NCBI RefSeq assembly: GCF_032271945.1
Contig: NZ_CP130319.1
Span: 3,801,001-3,865,000, forward strand
Origin: Paenibacillus sp. MBLB1832
GTDB taxonomy: Bacteria; Bacillota; Bacilli; Paenibacillales; NBRC-103111
Direction: 5' to 3'
DNA: 64,000 bases
In this document: positions 34,423 through 44,271 of the stretch, one piece after another
How positions within the stretch are numbered: position 1 is the first letter of the stretch
Layout: every line of letters starts with the position of its first letter
The notes under the pieces: model-generated
The model's database searches: none
Told to the model about the DNA's origin: nothing
Seen by the model: only the letters and a program-made list of their open reading frames with translations
Translations under genes and position numbers: made by a program

Positions 34423-35328
34423 CTAGTCTTGAAACAACTGCTGTCCGGCAAAAAGCTCAAACACCCGTGCCTGATCGTCCGGCGCCAGTCCTTGTCCATC
34501 ACAATACGCCATATTCGTGCGCAGTACCTCGCGCGTCGAGGCACCGGTGAGCGTTACATGAATCGCCGGTTGCGTCAAGCTGAACCGCATGGCAGGCTCG
34601 ACAAGACCATACGGCTCCCCGCGTCGAAGGAAGCGCAATTTTTCCATGCGCTCCTGTGCCTCCTGAATGATATCCGGCTTAAGGAACTTCGCAGGCGTAT
34701 CGGCGAGCAGCCCCATGCTCAGCACACTGCCATTGATGACGCCAAGCCCATATTCCTGGGTAAGCGGCAGCAGCTCATCCTTCGCAGAATGATCGATGAG
34801 CATATAGCGCACATAGAATTGGATGCTGTCGAAACGGCCTGTTTGCACATATTGCATAAGTAGAGGCAAGCGACGGGTGGAGATGCCGATGAAGCGAAGC
34901 TTTCCTTGCTCTCGCAGCTTCTCGAGCGCAGGCAGCGTTTCCTCCATCACGATCTCGAACGATGTTCGCTCAGCGTCGTGAATTTGCAGCAGATCGACCC
35001 AGTCGGTCTTCAGCCGCTGCAAGCTTCCTTCGACTGACTCAATCGTGCTCGCGTAGCTGAAATCGCCATGATTCCCCACTGCCTTCGTCGTGAGTACAAT
35101 CTGATTTCGTCTACCGCCACGCAGCGCATTCCCGATTCTTCGTTCCGATTCCCCGTTTCCATATTTCACTGCCGTATCAACAAAGTTGATACCTCCGTCA
35201 ATCGCTTCATGAATCATCAGCTCGACCTCTCGCTCGTCGGTAGGGCCGAAATCGCCCGCTAGCGGAGCTCCCCCAAGACCGAGGCGCGAGACCCGCAGCC
35301 CGGTACGTCCAAACTCGGTATATTGCAT
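34423..35328 (-). CDS. Aldo/keto reductase, third copy
   Basis: This 301-residue NAD(P)-dependent oxidoreductase has LGLGGAPLAGDFG, the catalytic Asp/Tyr region FVDTAVKYGNGESERRIG, Lys in TTKAVG and His in LLQIHDAERT. It is clearly more distant from the paralogues at 9877 and 16867 than they are from each other. It resembles the L-fucose/D-threo-aldose dehydrogenase type, and the lactonase-like gene downstream fits an oxidation to lactone followed by hydrolysis. AGGAGGAA precedes ATG. The operon order is remnant, reductase, unknown, lactonase. Confidence 0.92.
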   Translation of the reverse strand: MQYTEFGRTGLRVSRLGLGGAPLAGDFGPTDEREVELMIHEAIDGGINFVDTAVKYGNGESERRIGNALRGGRRNQIVLTTKAVGNHGDFSYASTIESVEGSLQRLKTDWVDLLQIHDAERTSFEIVMEETLPALEKLREQGKLRFIGISTRRLPLLMQYVQTGRFDSIQFYVRYMLIDHSAKDELLPLTQEYGLGVINGSVLSMGLLADTPAKFLKPDIIQEAQERMEKLRFLRRGEPYGLVEPAMRFSLTQPAIHVTLTGASTREVLRTNMAYCDGQGLAPDDQARVFELFAGQQLFQD

Positions 35329-35340
35329 GCCTTGTTCCTC

Positions 35341-35602
35341 CTATCGTTCAATCGTAATTACGTGCTGCATCGGGCTCCAGATGACGTAGCTAGCGACCAT
35401 GTCCGGCTTCAATTTCGCAAGCGAGCCCGACCGCCACTCGACCGTCCTCCCGGACCTCCAGGAAGCGGCATCTACAGATATGCCGTCATGGAATATATCC
35501 GGCATCAGCATAAAATAGCGCGGACCCTTGGGAAAAGGCCACGTCTCCACATCCGTATTCACTACTGCCGCCCAATCGAAATTGGGGTTGCGTGCGATTC
35601 TT
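35341..35602 (-). pseudogene. C-terminal remnant of an unidentified gene
   Basis: A frame open from about 35602 reads ARNPNFDWAAVVNTDVETWP and ends VIWSPMQHVITIER with a stop at 35341. It has no ribosome-binding site. A possible GTG at 35562 gives 73 residues. It ends 12 bases before the aldo/keto reductase start, so it looks like the 3' end of the operon's former first gene. The parent family is not recognised. Confidence 0.45.
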
Positions 35603-35749
35603 CAAATACGAAAAATACATTCCACGATCCATACACACACCCCGTAACTAGAAATACGTCATTTTTGCGCTTTTCATACTTGCAATAACAATTATATAAT
35701 AGTTATAGCAAGAAACAGATAACCTGTTTTTGCGAATGATATCAGTATT

Positions 35750-36631
35750 TTGCGATTGGAGGCGAGTCCGATATATATCAGTCGATTTTTCCATCATGCC
35801 ACGACTTCCCCTCTCCCATATTTCCCCATTGCAGTCGGAATAGTTCAGAACGAGAAGAACCATCGTATTCACGGGAATCGGTATAAGGCCCATATTTATA
35901 ATCTACATGTCGTCACGAAGGGAAGAGGATGGGTGCATTCCACGAAGGGACGCATTCCGATCGAACCATACTACGGCTTTGTATACTCCGAGCATCAGGT
36001 CCAGAGATATGAGGCCGATCCGGACGACCCTTGGGAAGTGATGTGGTTGTACTTCAAGGGCGAGGGCATCGAAGCAATTATACGCGAGCATATTCTCGGT
36101 AGTGATCCATGGCTTCTCACTGCAGAATGCGGGCGGCTTATTTTGCCGCTAATCGAGCAGCTATGGGCCTTGGCCCAGGATACTTACGTTTCGGACATTC
36201 CTCGCATCAGCGCCCTTCTCTACCAGATCTTGCAGGAGATCAACATCCTCACAGGACAAAGCGGGAAAACACCGACCAAGCTCGAACATAAGCTTAGGCA
36301 AACGGCCGATTACATACGGGCGAACTGCAGCAAGCAGCTCACGCTGCAGCACTTGGCCGACTACTGCGCTCTCAGCAGCGCTTACTTCAGCCGCACTTTC
36401 CACACCCTGTACGGAATGCCGCCGCTTGAGTATATTGCGCTGCAGCGCATTGAGCTCGCAAAGCAGCTGCTTATGATTACGGATATGCCGGTCAAGCAAA
36501 TCGCTCTGGAGGTTGGCTATTTTCAAGCCAGTTATTTCATCGAGCGCTTTCGCAGAATCACTGATATGACCCCATCGGAATACCGTAGCGGTGTGTATGA
36601 TAAGAATGCACCTGAACCCGCAGACGACTAG
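35750..36631 (+). CDS. AraC-family regulator, divergent from the lactonase operon
   Basis: This regulator of up to 293 residues has a cupin sensor half (IYNLHVVTKGRGWVHSTKGR) and a C-terminal AraC domain. The two helix-turn-helix units read LQHLADYCALSSAYFSRTFH and VKQIALEVGYFQASYFIERF. The start is uncertain. The frame opens with TTG at 35750, but a GGAGG at 35757-35761 lies inside it. Translation may therefore begin at a rare codon (ATA at 35771) or further on. It is divergent from the lactonase operon and is its likely regulator. Confidence 0.88.
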   Translation: MRLEASPIYISRFFHHATTSPLPYFPIAVGIVQNEKNHRIHGNRYKAHIYNLHVVTKGRGWVHSTKGRIPIEPYYGFVYSEHQVQRYEADPDDPWEVMWLYFKGEGIEAIIREHILGSDPWLLTAECGRLILPLIEQLWALAQDTYVSDIPRISALLYQILQEINILTGQSGKTPTKLEHKLRQTADYIRANCSKQLTLQHLADYCALSSAYFSRTFHTLYGMPPLEYIALQRIELAKQLLMITDMPVKQIALEVGYFQASYFIERFRRITDMTPSEYRSGVYDKNAPEPADD

Positions 36632-37059
36632 TCTAGACCCGCCTCAGCGTTCTAAGGGATTGGTTTAAAAACAGTCGGCGATTCATCGTCGTCCAGCTTG
36701 ATCCCCCTTGCGATAATCAAAAACAGGGATCTCCGAACCCGTCAGCCAACTTGGGATGCCGCCTGTTCCGGGTTTTGCCTTTACATCCTCCGCACGTATC
36801 CTCATAAAATATGCAGTCTGTTTCAGCTATGCACATTCGTACCTCGCGGTATGATGGAGACTACTCCTTAGTTGGCTCGCTGCAAGCGAACATAAAGAAC
36901 AGCCCTCAACTTAAAGACAAAGTTGGGGCTGATTGAAATTGCACATAAACTATCTTTCTCATGGAGTCACATTTGTCTCCTCCTGCTAGCAGTATCGTCG
37001 TTTCTGGTCAGCAAGGAAACTCTGTCACAATCCAAGCTTCTTTAAGTTATATTTGTACA
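36632..37059. other. Intergenic region with a small remnant and a hairpin
   Basis: No intact gene. On the minus strand a 40-residue frame (36805 to 36683) reads MRIRAEDVKAKPGTGGIPSW and SEIPVFDYRKG before a stop. It looks like real protein sequence cut from a larger gene. A hairpin lies at 36901-36930. I see nothing else. Confidence 0.4.
36901..36930 (-). terminator. Hairpin downstream of the serine hydrolase gene
   Basis: AGCCCTCAACTT and AAGTTGGGGCT pair around a seven-base loop with one bulge. On the minus strand it lies 130 bases after the stop of the hydrolase gene and is followed by GTTCTTT. It is a weak-to-moderate terminator candidate. Confidence 0.45.
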
Positions 37060-38235
37060 TCAGAATGTACTAAGTACAATATTGCGCAACTTTCTGGTAA
37101 GTGATGTCGTACCAGCATCTTTTTTCTGGATCATAAATAGAAAGGTTAATCCTTCCTGAGGAAAATTGCCAAAATAGGCTCCAAGCCAGCCATCCCATCC
37201 ATATTCCCCCAGGCTACCAAGTACCCCTGCTGTTCTGCAATCCGTCAGGATGCGCATTAGGTTGCCATAACTATGTCCACTCCGCATATGCCACGATTCA
37301 AATCCTTTCTGTTGCACACCATTTAAGGTTGCCGACGTTAAATATTGGACAGTCCTGGGCCTCAAAATTTGATTGCCATCTAAACGTCCTTTATTCATAA
37401 GCATTGTAGTAAATTGAGCAACATCATCAATCGTTGAAACCAAACCAGCTCCTCCCGATTCAAATGCCGGATACCGGTCCATCTGATGAACGATGCCCAG
37501 ATGATTTCCCGTATACAGCATCAATCCGCCTTGCCCGTTGTCCGCGTAAGTCTTTACAAGACGCCCTCTCTTTTCTTCAGGCAACCAAAATCCAGTATCC
37601 TTCATATACAACGGTTCGAATAATTCTCTTTGCAAAAATTCTCCAAAACGCATTCCGCTTACGACTTCTACAATCGCTCCCAGCACGTCAGCCGAGGTTC
37701 CATACTGCCAGTATGAGCCTGGCTGAAAAGCAAGCGGACATTGACCCAATCGGTTCATTACTTCCAACGTACTCATAGGCGATTCACCTAATAGGCGACA
37801 ATCGATCTCTTTAAACAGAGCCTCCGTTTCTTGTCCAGCTCTATGACTTCCTCCATATACCAATCCCGACGTCATAGATAGCAAGTCATGTATATGGACT
37901 TCCCGTTCTATATGTACCAATTCACCGTTTTTCTCCACCATCTGATTGTTAAAACCAGGAAGATAGCGGCTTACGGGATCATATAAATCGATTTCTCCAC
38001 GTTCTAGTAATATCATAACGGAAGTTGCGGTAATCGGTTTCGTCAAGGAATAAAGTCTAAAAATAGAATTTCTTGAAATTGGGATACTCGCATCCCGATC
38101 TGCCATTCCGTCCTGATGGTAAAAAATTTCTCTACCGTCTTTAATCAGCATTATATTCGCACCAGCAACTTCATTTTTGTCAATACTTTTTCTAAGTGTA
38201 TGTTTGAGTTGATGAATTGCAGTTTGATCAAACAT
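37060..38235 (-). CDS. Serine hydrolase of the beta-lactamase/esterase family
   Basis: This 391-residue enzyme has the class C beta-lactamase fold used by DD-peptidases and EstB-type esterases. The nucleophile motif is Ser63-Leu-Thr-Lys66 (FRLYSLTKPITA). The catalytic Tyr lies in SYWQYGTSADVLG, and GWDGWLGAYF near the end stands where the KTG box usually lies. No signal peptide is seen, so it is probably cytoplasmic and acts as an esterase, for instance removing acyl groups from sugars. It is a single-gene unit upstream on the minus strand of a hairpin at 36901. Confidence 0.9.
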   Translation of the reverse strand: MFDQTAIHQLKHTLRKSIDKNEVAGANIMLIKDGREIFYHQDGMADRDASIPISRNSIFRLYSLTKPITATSVMILLERGEIDLYDPVSRYLPGFNNQMVEKNGELVHIEREVHIHDLLSMTSGLVYGGSHRAGQETEALFKEIDCRLLGESPMSTLEVMNRLGQCPLAFQPGSYWQYGTSADVLGAIVEVVSGMRFGEFLQRELFEPLYMKDTGFWLPEEKRGRLVKTYADNGQGGLMLYTGNHLGIVHQMDRYPAFESGGAGLVSTIDDVAQFTTMLMNKGRLDGNQILRPRTVQYLTSATLNGVQQKGFESWHMRSGHSYGNLMRILTDCRTAGVLGSLGEYGWDGWLGAYFGNFPQEGLTFLFMIQKKDAGTTSLTRKLRNIVLSTF

Positions 38236-38424
38236 GTTTCATGATCTCCTTCGCTTAAACTAGCTTCTTCCAACTAGGACAGGATGATACTTTCGCTGAT
38301 CGGTAACATGCTAGGCTCTCTCCTTAAGTATATAAGTAACTTGATCTAATCCTATTCACTATAAAATAAAGCCTAGACATGTTCCCATTCATAATCGATC
38401 AATCAATAAGGAATGTGCTTTCGT

Positions 38425-41400
38425 TTATTTATTGAATACAATCTTAAAACTCTTACCTTTAGATCCACTCACATTCACAATCATTTTGACGGTGTTCAAC
38501 TGGCTTACTGTAATCTCGGTATCTTTTGACGAAACGGAAGCAACGGATTGATTGAGATCAATTTGAATCGAACCCGTGTTCTTTTGCGTAGGATCTGATA
38601 CCACAACTTCGATTTGTGTCGCGGTTTCTTTTACCATAACAGATGCTTTTTTATTGCTCGTAATTCCTCCAACTGTCTTCGTGATGTCATTCCAGAAATT
38701 GATGCCTGTGATATTTAAACTGGTTTCCTTTACTCCTTGTGCAGATGAACTATTCTCTAGGATTGTGACATCAGGGTTAGCTGCGTAGACTGCCGTCTGA
38801 GAAGCACTTTTATTAGGCAGAGTAACATAAGCATAAGACTGATTAGAAGGGTCCATGCCATGATCAATCCAGAGATTTAAGAAGTTACGCGTATATAATG
38901 TACTTCCTGCTTTCGAGTCCATGGCCTGCCACGAACTAGTTCTACTCTCGCGGAGCCCCTTGACAGTCTCCGTAGTCGGGAAATAGTAACCGATGTCTGA
39001 TCCTGTGGCATTACCCGTTAGATGAATGTAGCTCGTACCTGACATGGTTTCGTTCCATCCGAGTGCCGATGACTTCACCACCCCGCCAACGGTTAGTGTG
39101 TTATCAGCCGCATCCGTTAATTTCGCATTTTCTATCGTTGTTTCTACAGATTGACCTATGCTGCTGCTAATCCCAGCCCCAAGGTTAACGATTTCGTTGT
39201 CAAACATAAACCAAGACTTCTTGCCTGTCAGATTACTGACATATGCAGGTATCGATCCACTTGCTGCAACATTATAGGGACCAAGTTCCATGCCAGTAAT
39301 GCTGTACGTATTGTCTAACTCAGAGCCCCCGACCCAATCTGTGGTGCTATTTTGGCCTTGGGCTTGCCCATCATATCGGATCTGTGTATCAACCGTCGTT
39401 CCAGGAATCCGATATCGATTAACCGTAGCCATATAATCGTCGCTATATTTTTTTAAGTCCCCATTATACAAATAGGTTGCTCCAAAACCGGTATACCAGC
39501 CCTGCTTATTCACATTATTAATAGATTCATAGTTGCCTATTCTCGTGGAAGTCATCCCTACGCTGAAACCAAATCCTGGTCTTAAATGAATGACTCTATC
39601 CATGGAAGGAAAGACATAAGATTCTACCAATTCTCCCCGAGGCGCTATCGTAGTATCGTTCATGATACTTCTTAGTAAGGAAGCCACATACACATTATAT
39701 GTTTTATAAATATTAAGTCCATAAACGGTATCTTCCTGCAGCCATTGTTTGATCATTCTTTTGTAAGCCAATGCATCAGAAGCGCTAGAATAAGGAATAA
39801 CCTTCGCAATGGCATTTATAACGCCATGCCCCATAACATGATCTTGAGCTTTCTCTACGCCAGTACTTCTGGCTATTGTAGTAGCTAGGGCATCTCCTTT
39901 ATACACAACAGGTTCGAAAGAGTCATAGATCCATTTGAAAACGTTATTCTTATTTGTATCGGTTACCTGCCAAGTAGACCCATTCAATACGGTCATCAGA
40001 TCACTTAAACTACTAATAATGTCATTCCCATAACCAGCTGCATAGCTGAACTTCCCATGCTGGATAAATGAACCATCTGTGTAAAATCCATCTCCGCTTT
40101 GGACATACTGTAGAACTTGGCTAAGTGCGTCCCTAGAAGCAGCAATTTTATCGCTGTCTTTGACAATAATTCCTCTAAACGCCACCACATTCGCTTTCCA
40201 GATTCGATTTGCACCTGTTGCGGTGTTTCCGCCAGTCGGATTTAACTTTGCGTTATAATAGAATTTGGTAGGATTTGGAGAGAATCGTTCTATTGCATTC
40301 GTATAATTTGTGATTTGTGTTGTCGTTAAATTTTGATATAAAAGAGCCATCAAATCATTTAAATACAACGGAGCTCCGATTTCATAATCCCACCAATTTA
40401 CTCGCCATTGCGAATTCTCATTGTAACTTACTGCTAAGCTAGGATCCCGATAATAAATCCAATCCATTCCAGCTATAATGTCGTCCTTCAGTTGCGTGTT
40501 GCCTGCAAGGTTGAAACCGTGACTCGTATACGGTGAAAGATAGGCGATCGCCATCGTAAGCAAGTCCTGATACGTAGCGGTAAGCCCCCATGAGTTCCCA
40601 TCATATGAATTCGCCATCCAAATTTCATTGCGAGCACTGTCTTTATTCATTGTATCCCAGAGCTGCTGAGCCTTGGCATTTATTTGATATAGTTTATTGG
40701 AAAGTATGGTATCCGTAGGATTAAATGACGTCCATCCCGTCACAAAATCAGCCCTTCGATTACGTAAAATATCAAATTCATCACTTGTTGCAGGGAGCGC
40801 AACTGGGTTCGTAACGTTGACTGGTGTCGTGGAGATGCTGGACACGGGAACAAACTTAACTGCATCCACGTTCACTCTGCCATCCGTTTCTTCATTTCGA
40901 ATCGTGACATTTCCCGAGGTACCTGCTGCGAAAGGGAAACTGCCCAGGTATACCCAATCCGAACCTTTATTCCTTTGGTTTAAAAGGTTGTCCTTGGAAC
41001 CACCATTATAATTAATCACAATAGGGGTTTTAGTGGACTGAGAAGCCGGTGTTGTAGCAAAATATGGCCACCTCACATAAACCGCATAGGAACCTGATGT
41101 TGGAATATTAGGTGTGTATGAAATACTTAAGCTGCCTTTATTCGTATTGTTATCCGATAAATAATTATTATTATAACTTCCAGCTCCTGCAGCAATTACC
41201 CAATTCCCAAGCTTCGTAATACCTGTCGTATCGGTACTATCTATAATGATTTCCCCGTTGGCAGGGGGTGGTGTTGAGGTCGGCGTTGGCGATGGACTAG
41301 TGGTTGGCGTTGGTGTTGGTGTTGAGGTCGGACTTCCCGAGGCAACCAGCTTAATCGCATCTGCGATGACATATCCATTCGTACCCGTAGTACGAATAGT

Positions 41401-41862
41401 AATCGTATTACTAGTTCCTGCGTCAAACGAATACGTACCGAGTAAATTCCAAGCTCCTCCATTTAGTTTCTGATTGACGATTACGGTATCCGTTGTCCCC
41501 TGATGAATAATATCTACGGGGACATTATCCGCACGATTCGCATTCGTGTTCCACCACATGTATACCTGATATTCCCCAGTGGCCGTAAAATTGGGCGTAA
41601 AGGTAAAGCTTTTCGTCCCTTTCCCTGTATTCCCATCATGAACACTATTGCTTCCATAGTAACCTGCCGCTGCCGTGGAGCCGGTCCATGTACCTATCTG
41701 GGATATGCCACTACTATCTGAATTGTCCATAATTAAGTCCGCAGCATAGGCCTTCGGAACTTTTGGATACGCTGCATAAACAGAAAAAACAACGATTACA
41801 CAAAGCAAGCATGCAAGCATTCTGGTAAGTTTGCTAGTCTTTTGATTGTTAGCCTCTTTCAT
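38425..41862 (-). CDS. Secreted polysaccharide lyase family 8 with two golvesin-like domains
   Basis: This 1145-residue extracellular lyase cleaves uronic-acid polymers by beta-elimination (hyaluronan, chondroitin or xanthan are the known PL8 substrates). A signal peptide (1-40) precedes a first golvesin-type carbohydrate-binding-like domain (43-174). A Pro/Thr/Ser linker (177-201), a second such domain (203-340) and the PL8 catalytic module (about 360-1145) follow. The active site is intact, with Asn552 (GANRIWKAN), His602 and Tyr611 (QHGKFSYAAGYG). These have the 50- and 9-residue spacing of the streptococcal hyaluronate lyase triad. The substrate-binding aromatic patch NWWDYEIGAP (489-498) is present. 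A cre-like site lies upstream. Products would feed the GH88 enzyme at 18704. The exact substrate is not determined. Confidence 0.93.
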   Translation of the reverse strand: MKEANNQKTSKLTRMLACLLCVIVVFSVYAAYPKVPKAYAADLIMDNSDSSGISQIGTWTGSTAAAGYYGSNSVHDGNTGKGTKSFTFTPNFTATGEYQVYMWWNTNANRADNVPVDIIHQGTTDTVIVNQKLNGGAWNLLGTYSFDAGTSNTITIRTTGTNGYVIADAIKLVASGSPTSTPTPTPTTSPSPTPTSTPPPANGEIIIDSTDTTGITKLGNWVIAAGAGSYNNNYLSDNNTNKGSLSISYTPNIPTSGSYAVYVRWPYFATTPASQSTKTPIVINYNGGSKDNLLNQRNKGSDWVYLGSFPFAAGTSGNVTIRNEETDGRVNVDAVKFVPVSSISTTPVNVTNPVALPATSDEFDILRNRRADFVTGWTSFNPTDTILSNKLYQINAKAQQLWDTMNKDSARNEIWMANSYDGNSWGLTATYQDLLTMAIAYLSPYTSHGFNLAGNTQLKDDIIAGMDWIYYRDPSLAVSYNENSQWRVNWWDYEIGAPLYLNDLMALLYQNLTTTQITNYTNAIERFSPNPTKFYYNAKLNPTGGNTATGANRIWKANVVAFRGIIVKDSDKIAASRDALSQVLQYVQSGDGFYTDGSFIQHGKFSYAAGYGNDIISSLSDLMTVLNGSTWQVTDTNKNNVFKWIYDSFEPVVYKGDALATTIARSTGVEKAQDHVMGHGVINAIAKVIPYSSASDALAYKRMIKQWLQEDTVYGLNIYKTYNVYVASLLRSIMNDTTIAPRGELVESYVFPSMDRVIHLRPGFGFSVGMTSTRIGNYESINNVNKQGWYTGFGATYLYNGDLKKYSDDYMATVNRYRIPGTTVDTQIRYDGQAQGQNSTTDWVGGSELDNTYSITGMELGPYNVAASGSIPAYVSNLTGKKSWFMFDNEIVNLGAGISSSIGQSVETTIENAKLTDAADNTLTVGGVVKSSALGWNETMSGTSYIHLTGNATGSDIGYYFPTTETVKGLRESRTSSWQAMDSKAGSTLYTRNFLNLWIDHGMDPSNQSYAYVTLPNKSASQTAVYAANPDVTILENSSSAQGVKETSLNITGINFWNDITKTVGGITSNKKASVMVKETATQIEVVVSDPTQKNTGSIQIDLNQSVASVSSKDTEITVSQLNTVKMIVNVSGSKGKSFKIVFNK

Positions 41863-41940
41863 TTGGGTTCCTCCTCATTATTCGTTTATCGTGAGTCTGT
41901 TCTAACAAATCCTCAGTTCAGCACATCCCCCCTTCCAAAA

Positions 41941-41955
41941 AATAAATCGCTTACA
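41941..41955 (-). promoter_or_regulatory. cre-like site upstream of the PL8 gene
   Basis: On the minus strand ATGTAAGCGATTTAT matches 14 of 15 positions of the CcpA consensus. It stands about 80 bases before the PL8 start and 46 bases after the GH31 stop. Catabolite repression of the lyase gene is a reasonable inference. Confidence 0.5.
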
Positions 41956-42000
41956 TTCGTAAATAGGAAGAAATGCTTACACACTCCTTCCTATGTGTTC

Positions 42001-44271
42001 TTACAAAACTTTCATGTTTATAAAGAGCTTTTCACCTGTAAATAGAGCCGTTGACTTCCCGATAAATGATGTAGAGATTCTTTCACTTTGAATAGTCTGA
42101 ATGCTTACATCTAACAGGAAATGCTCTGGTGGCAAACCATCTAGAAGTTCAATCGTTAATTCTCCTTGAGCCTCATCCCATGCAAATTTAACTTTGATAA
42201 ATTTACCTTGCTCATAATCATAAGTCTCGCCATCGTCGTCATATAGAACAAATGCTGCGTCATGTCCCGTGTAGATGAGGACGGTCAACTTCATTTGTGC
42301 ACTCGCCTCAATGCATGTCTTTTCCTCCGTCATTACGATTAAGGAACCGGACTTCACATATAAGGGAAGTGTATCTAAAGGCGCATCAGCCGTTATCGTC
42401 TGACCGCCGCAATACTTGGTATTGGTCCAGAAGTCATACCAATCAGCCGAACCCGGCAAATATACGGAACGAGTTTTTGCACCTTGCTCAACCACCGGAC
42501 AAACAAGAAGTGATTCTCCAAATAGAAATTGATCGGTTGTTTCCCAGACGAATGCATCGTCGGGAAATTCCAAGAAGAGCGGCCTCATGATCGGCATTCC
42601 CGTCTCGAAGGTTTTCTTAGCCTCCGAATAAATATAAGGAATTAAGCGATATCTCAGGCGGTCATATTGAACAAGAATGGGTTCGAGTTCTTTGCCAAAA
42701 GACCATAGTTCATTCTCTCCTCTTGAAATACCGTACAACAAATCATCGAAGGATAATGCACCACGGCTGCCGTGTACGCGAAATAAAGGGCAGAAAGCAC
42801 CATATTGAAACCAGCGCGCATATAGCTCTCTGTATGCAGGATCATGAGGATCTCCCCCTTGAAACCCTCCAATATCCGTTGTCCAAAAGGGGAGGCCACT
42901 AACGGCTGCATGCAGCCCGGCAATAATTTGCTTCCTTAAAGCTTCAAAATCATAACCAATATCCCCTGACCAAACCGTTACTCCATAACGTTGAGCACCG
43001 CCGAATGCCGCTCGAGCAAATATGAGTACCCGCTTGTTGAAATCCTCATTTCGTTGGCCTTCATACAGCCCTTTTTCATGCAGTAGTGCATAAGCATTAA
43101 TGCGTTCTTCAAGAGGACCATCTGCCGTGTAGAGCAAATCATAATCTGACAGTTCTATTCCATCATCCGGCTCACAGGAATCTACCCACCAGATTCTAGC
43201 CCCTTGCTTGTAGTAACGGCTTACCTGCTCCCAATAGTAGCTTCGCCCTTCCGAATGAAAAGGATCATAGAGTGCAGCCATATCGCCATTAAAGATTGTA
43301 ACCGGCACACTCACCTTGCTCTCGTTATGAAGCAGGAGCCCCCTATCTGACATAGGCGCATAATTCATGCTTTTCTTGGAGATATACGGCCAGACCGAAA
43401 TCATTCCTTTTACACCAAGCTGACCTAGTCGGTCAAACATGGCTACTGGATCGGGCCAACTTTCGGGATCAAATCTCATGTCCCCTAACTGCGTCCAATG
43501 ATAGAAATCAATAACCAGGATATCCATTGGATAATTTTTCTCTCGATAAGCTTCGGCTACTTCTAGCAGTTCTTGCTGACTGGAGTAGCGCATCTTGCTT
43601 TGCCAGAATCCGAATGCCCACTTTGGAATCATAGGTGCTGGACCTGTTAACTCCCAGTAATGTTGAATAATCTTCGGTGTGGATGGCCCAAATAGAAGAT
43701 AGTAATCAATATATTCACCATGTTCGGAAGACCACGTCACACGACCTTTTTCAGTCGCGTCCACTGTCACTTTTCCGCTATTATCCCAAAGTATCCCGTA
43801 CCCTTGATCGGTCAATAAGAATGGAATCGCGATGGTGGTGTTCTCATGCTTGAGCTCAATGATTTGGCCCGTATAGTCCAACATACCTATTTGGTGTTGA
43901 CCTAGCCCGAATAATTTAGCAGATCGATCATGTTGGAATTCTGCGTAGCCCGGACCTGCCGTTATAGGCAGCTGTTCAACCAGCATCTTCCTATCTTGAT
44001 CCAGGAAAGTTAGTCCTCCATTCTCTTTGACTACGACAACTAGGTTACCTGAAGCAAGATACTCATCTTCCGTTTGTTCCTGTTTCCCTTCAGTAATCAT
44101 AACGTCAAGCTTTGGTGATTTATCCACCATATAGCTTTTAGGTACCTCATGGTTTCCCCACGCTATACGAATCCGAATGACTGATTGGGTATAAAAACAT
44201 ACATCAAGCGTTGCGCCAGAATCCAACGCATAGTGATTGCTCATCTTGCTCTTCTCATAGCTATTACTCAT
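42001..44271 (-). CDS. Glycoside hydrolase family 31 (alpha-xylosidase/alpha-glucosidase)
   Basis: This 756-residue cytoplasmic enzyme hydrolyses alpha-linked xylose or glucose residues with retention. The nucleophile is Asp364 in WWVDSCEPDD and the acid/base is Asp437 in VWSGDIGYD. Substrate-pocket motifs such as FGFWQSKMRYSS and VIDFYHWTQLGDMRFDP are present. The latter is closer to alpha-xylosidases. I chose ATG at 44269-44271 because AGGAGG lies 6-7 bases upstream within the FAD gene. The frame upstream lacks one. It overlaps the FAD oxidoreductase gene by 8 bases and is the last gene of the system 3 operon. Confidence 0.93.
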   Translation of the reverse strand: MSNSYEKSKMSNHYALDSGATLDVCFYTQSVIRIRIAWGNHEVPKSYMVDKSPKLDVMITEGKQEQTEDEYLASGNLVVVVKENGGLTFLDQDRKMLVEQLPITAGPGYAEFQHDRSAKLFGLGQHQIGMLDYTGQIIELKHENTTIAIPFLLTDQGYGILWDNSGKVTVDATEKGRVTWSSEHGEYIDYYLLFGPSTPKIIQHYWELTGPAPMIPKWAFGFWQSKMRYSSQQELLEVAEAYREKNYPMDILVIDFYHWTQLGDMRFDPESWPDPVAMFDRLGQLGVKGMISVWPYISKKSMNYAPMSDRGLLLHNESKVSVPVTIFNGDMAALYDPFHSEGRSYYWEQVSRYYKQGARIWWVDSCEPDDGIELSDYDLLYTADGPLEERINAYALLHEKGLYEGQRNEDFNKRVLIFARAAFGGAQRYGVTVWSGDIGYDFEALRKQIIAGLHAAVSGLPFWTTDIGGFQGGDPHDPAYRELYARWFQYGAFCPLFRVHGSRGALSFDDLLYGISRGENELWSFGKELEPILVQYDRLRYRLIPYIYSEAKKTFETGMPIMRPLFLEFPDDAFVWETTDQFLFGESLLVCPVVEQGAKTRSVYLPGSADWYDFWTNTKYCGGQTITADAPLDTLPLYVKSGSLIVMTEEKTCIEASAQMKLTVLIYTGHDAAFVLYDDDGETYDYEQGKFIKVKFAWDEAQGELTIELLDGLPPEHFLLDVSIQTIQSERISTSFIGKSTALFTGEKLFINMKVL

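Noticed and set aside
41246-41473. Plus-strand frame rich in Gly-Val repeats opposite the PL8 linker
   Set aside because: It is only the complement of the Pro/Thr/Ser linker coding sequence.
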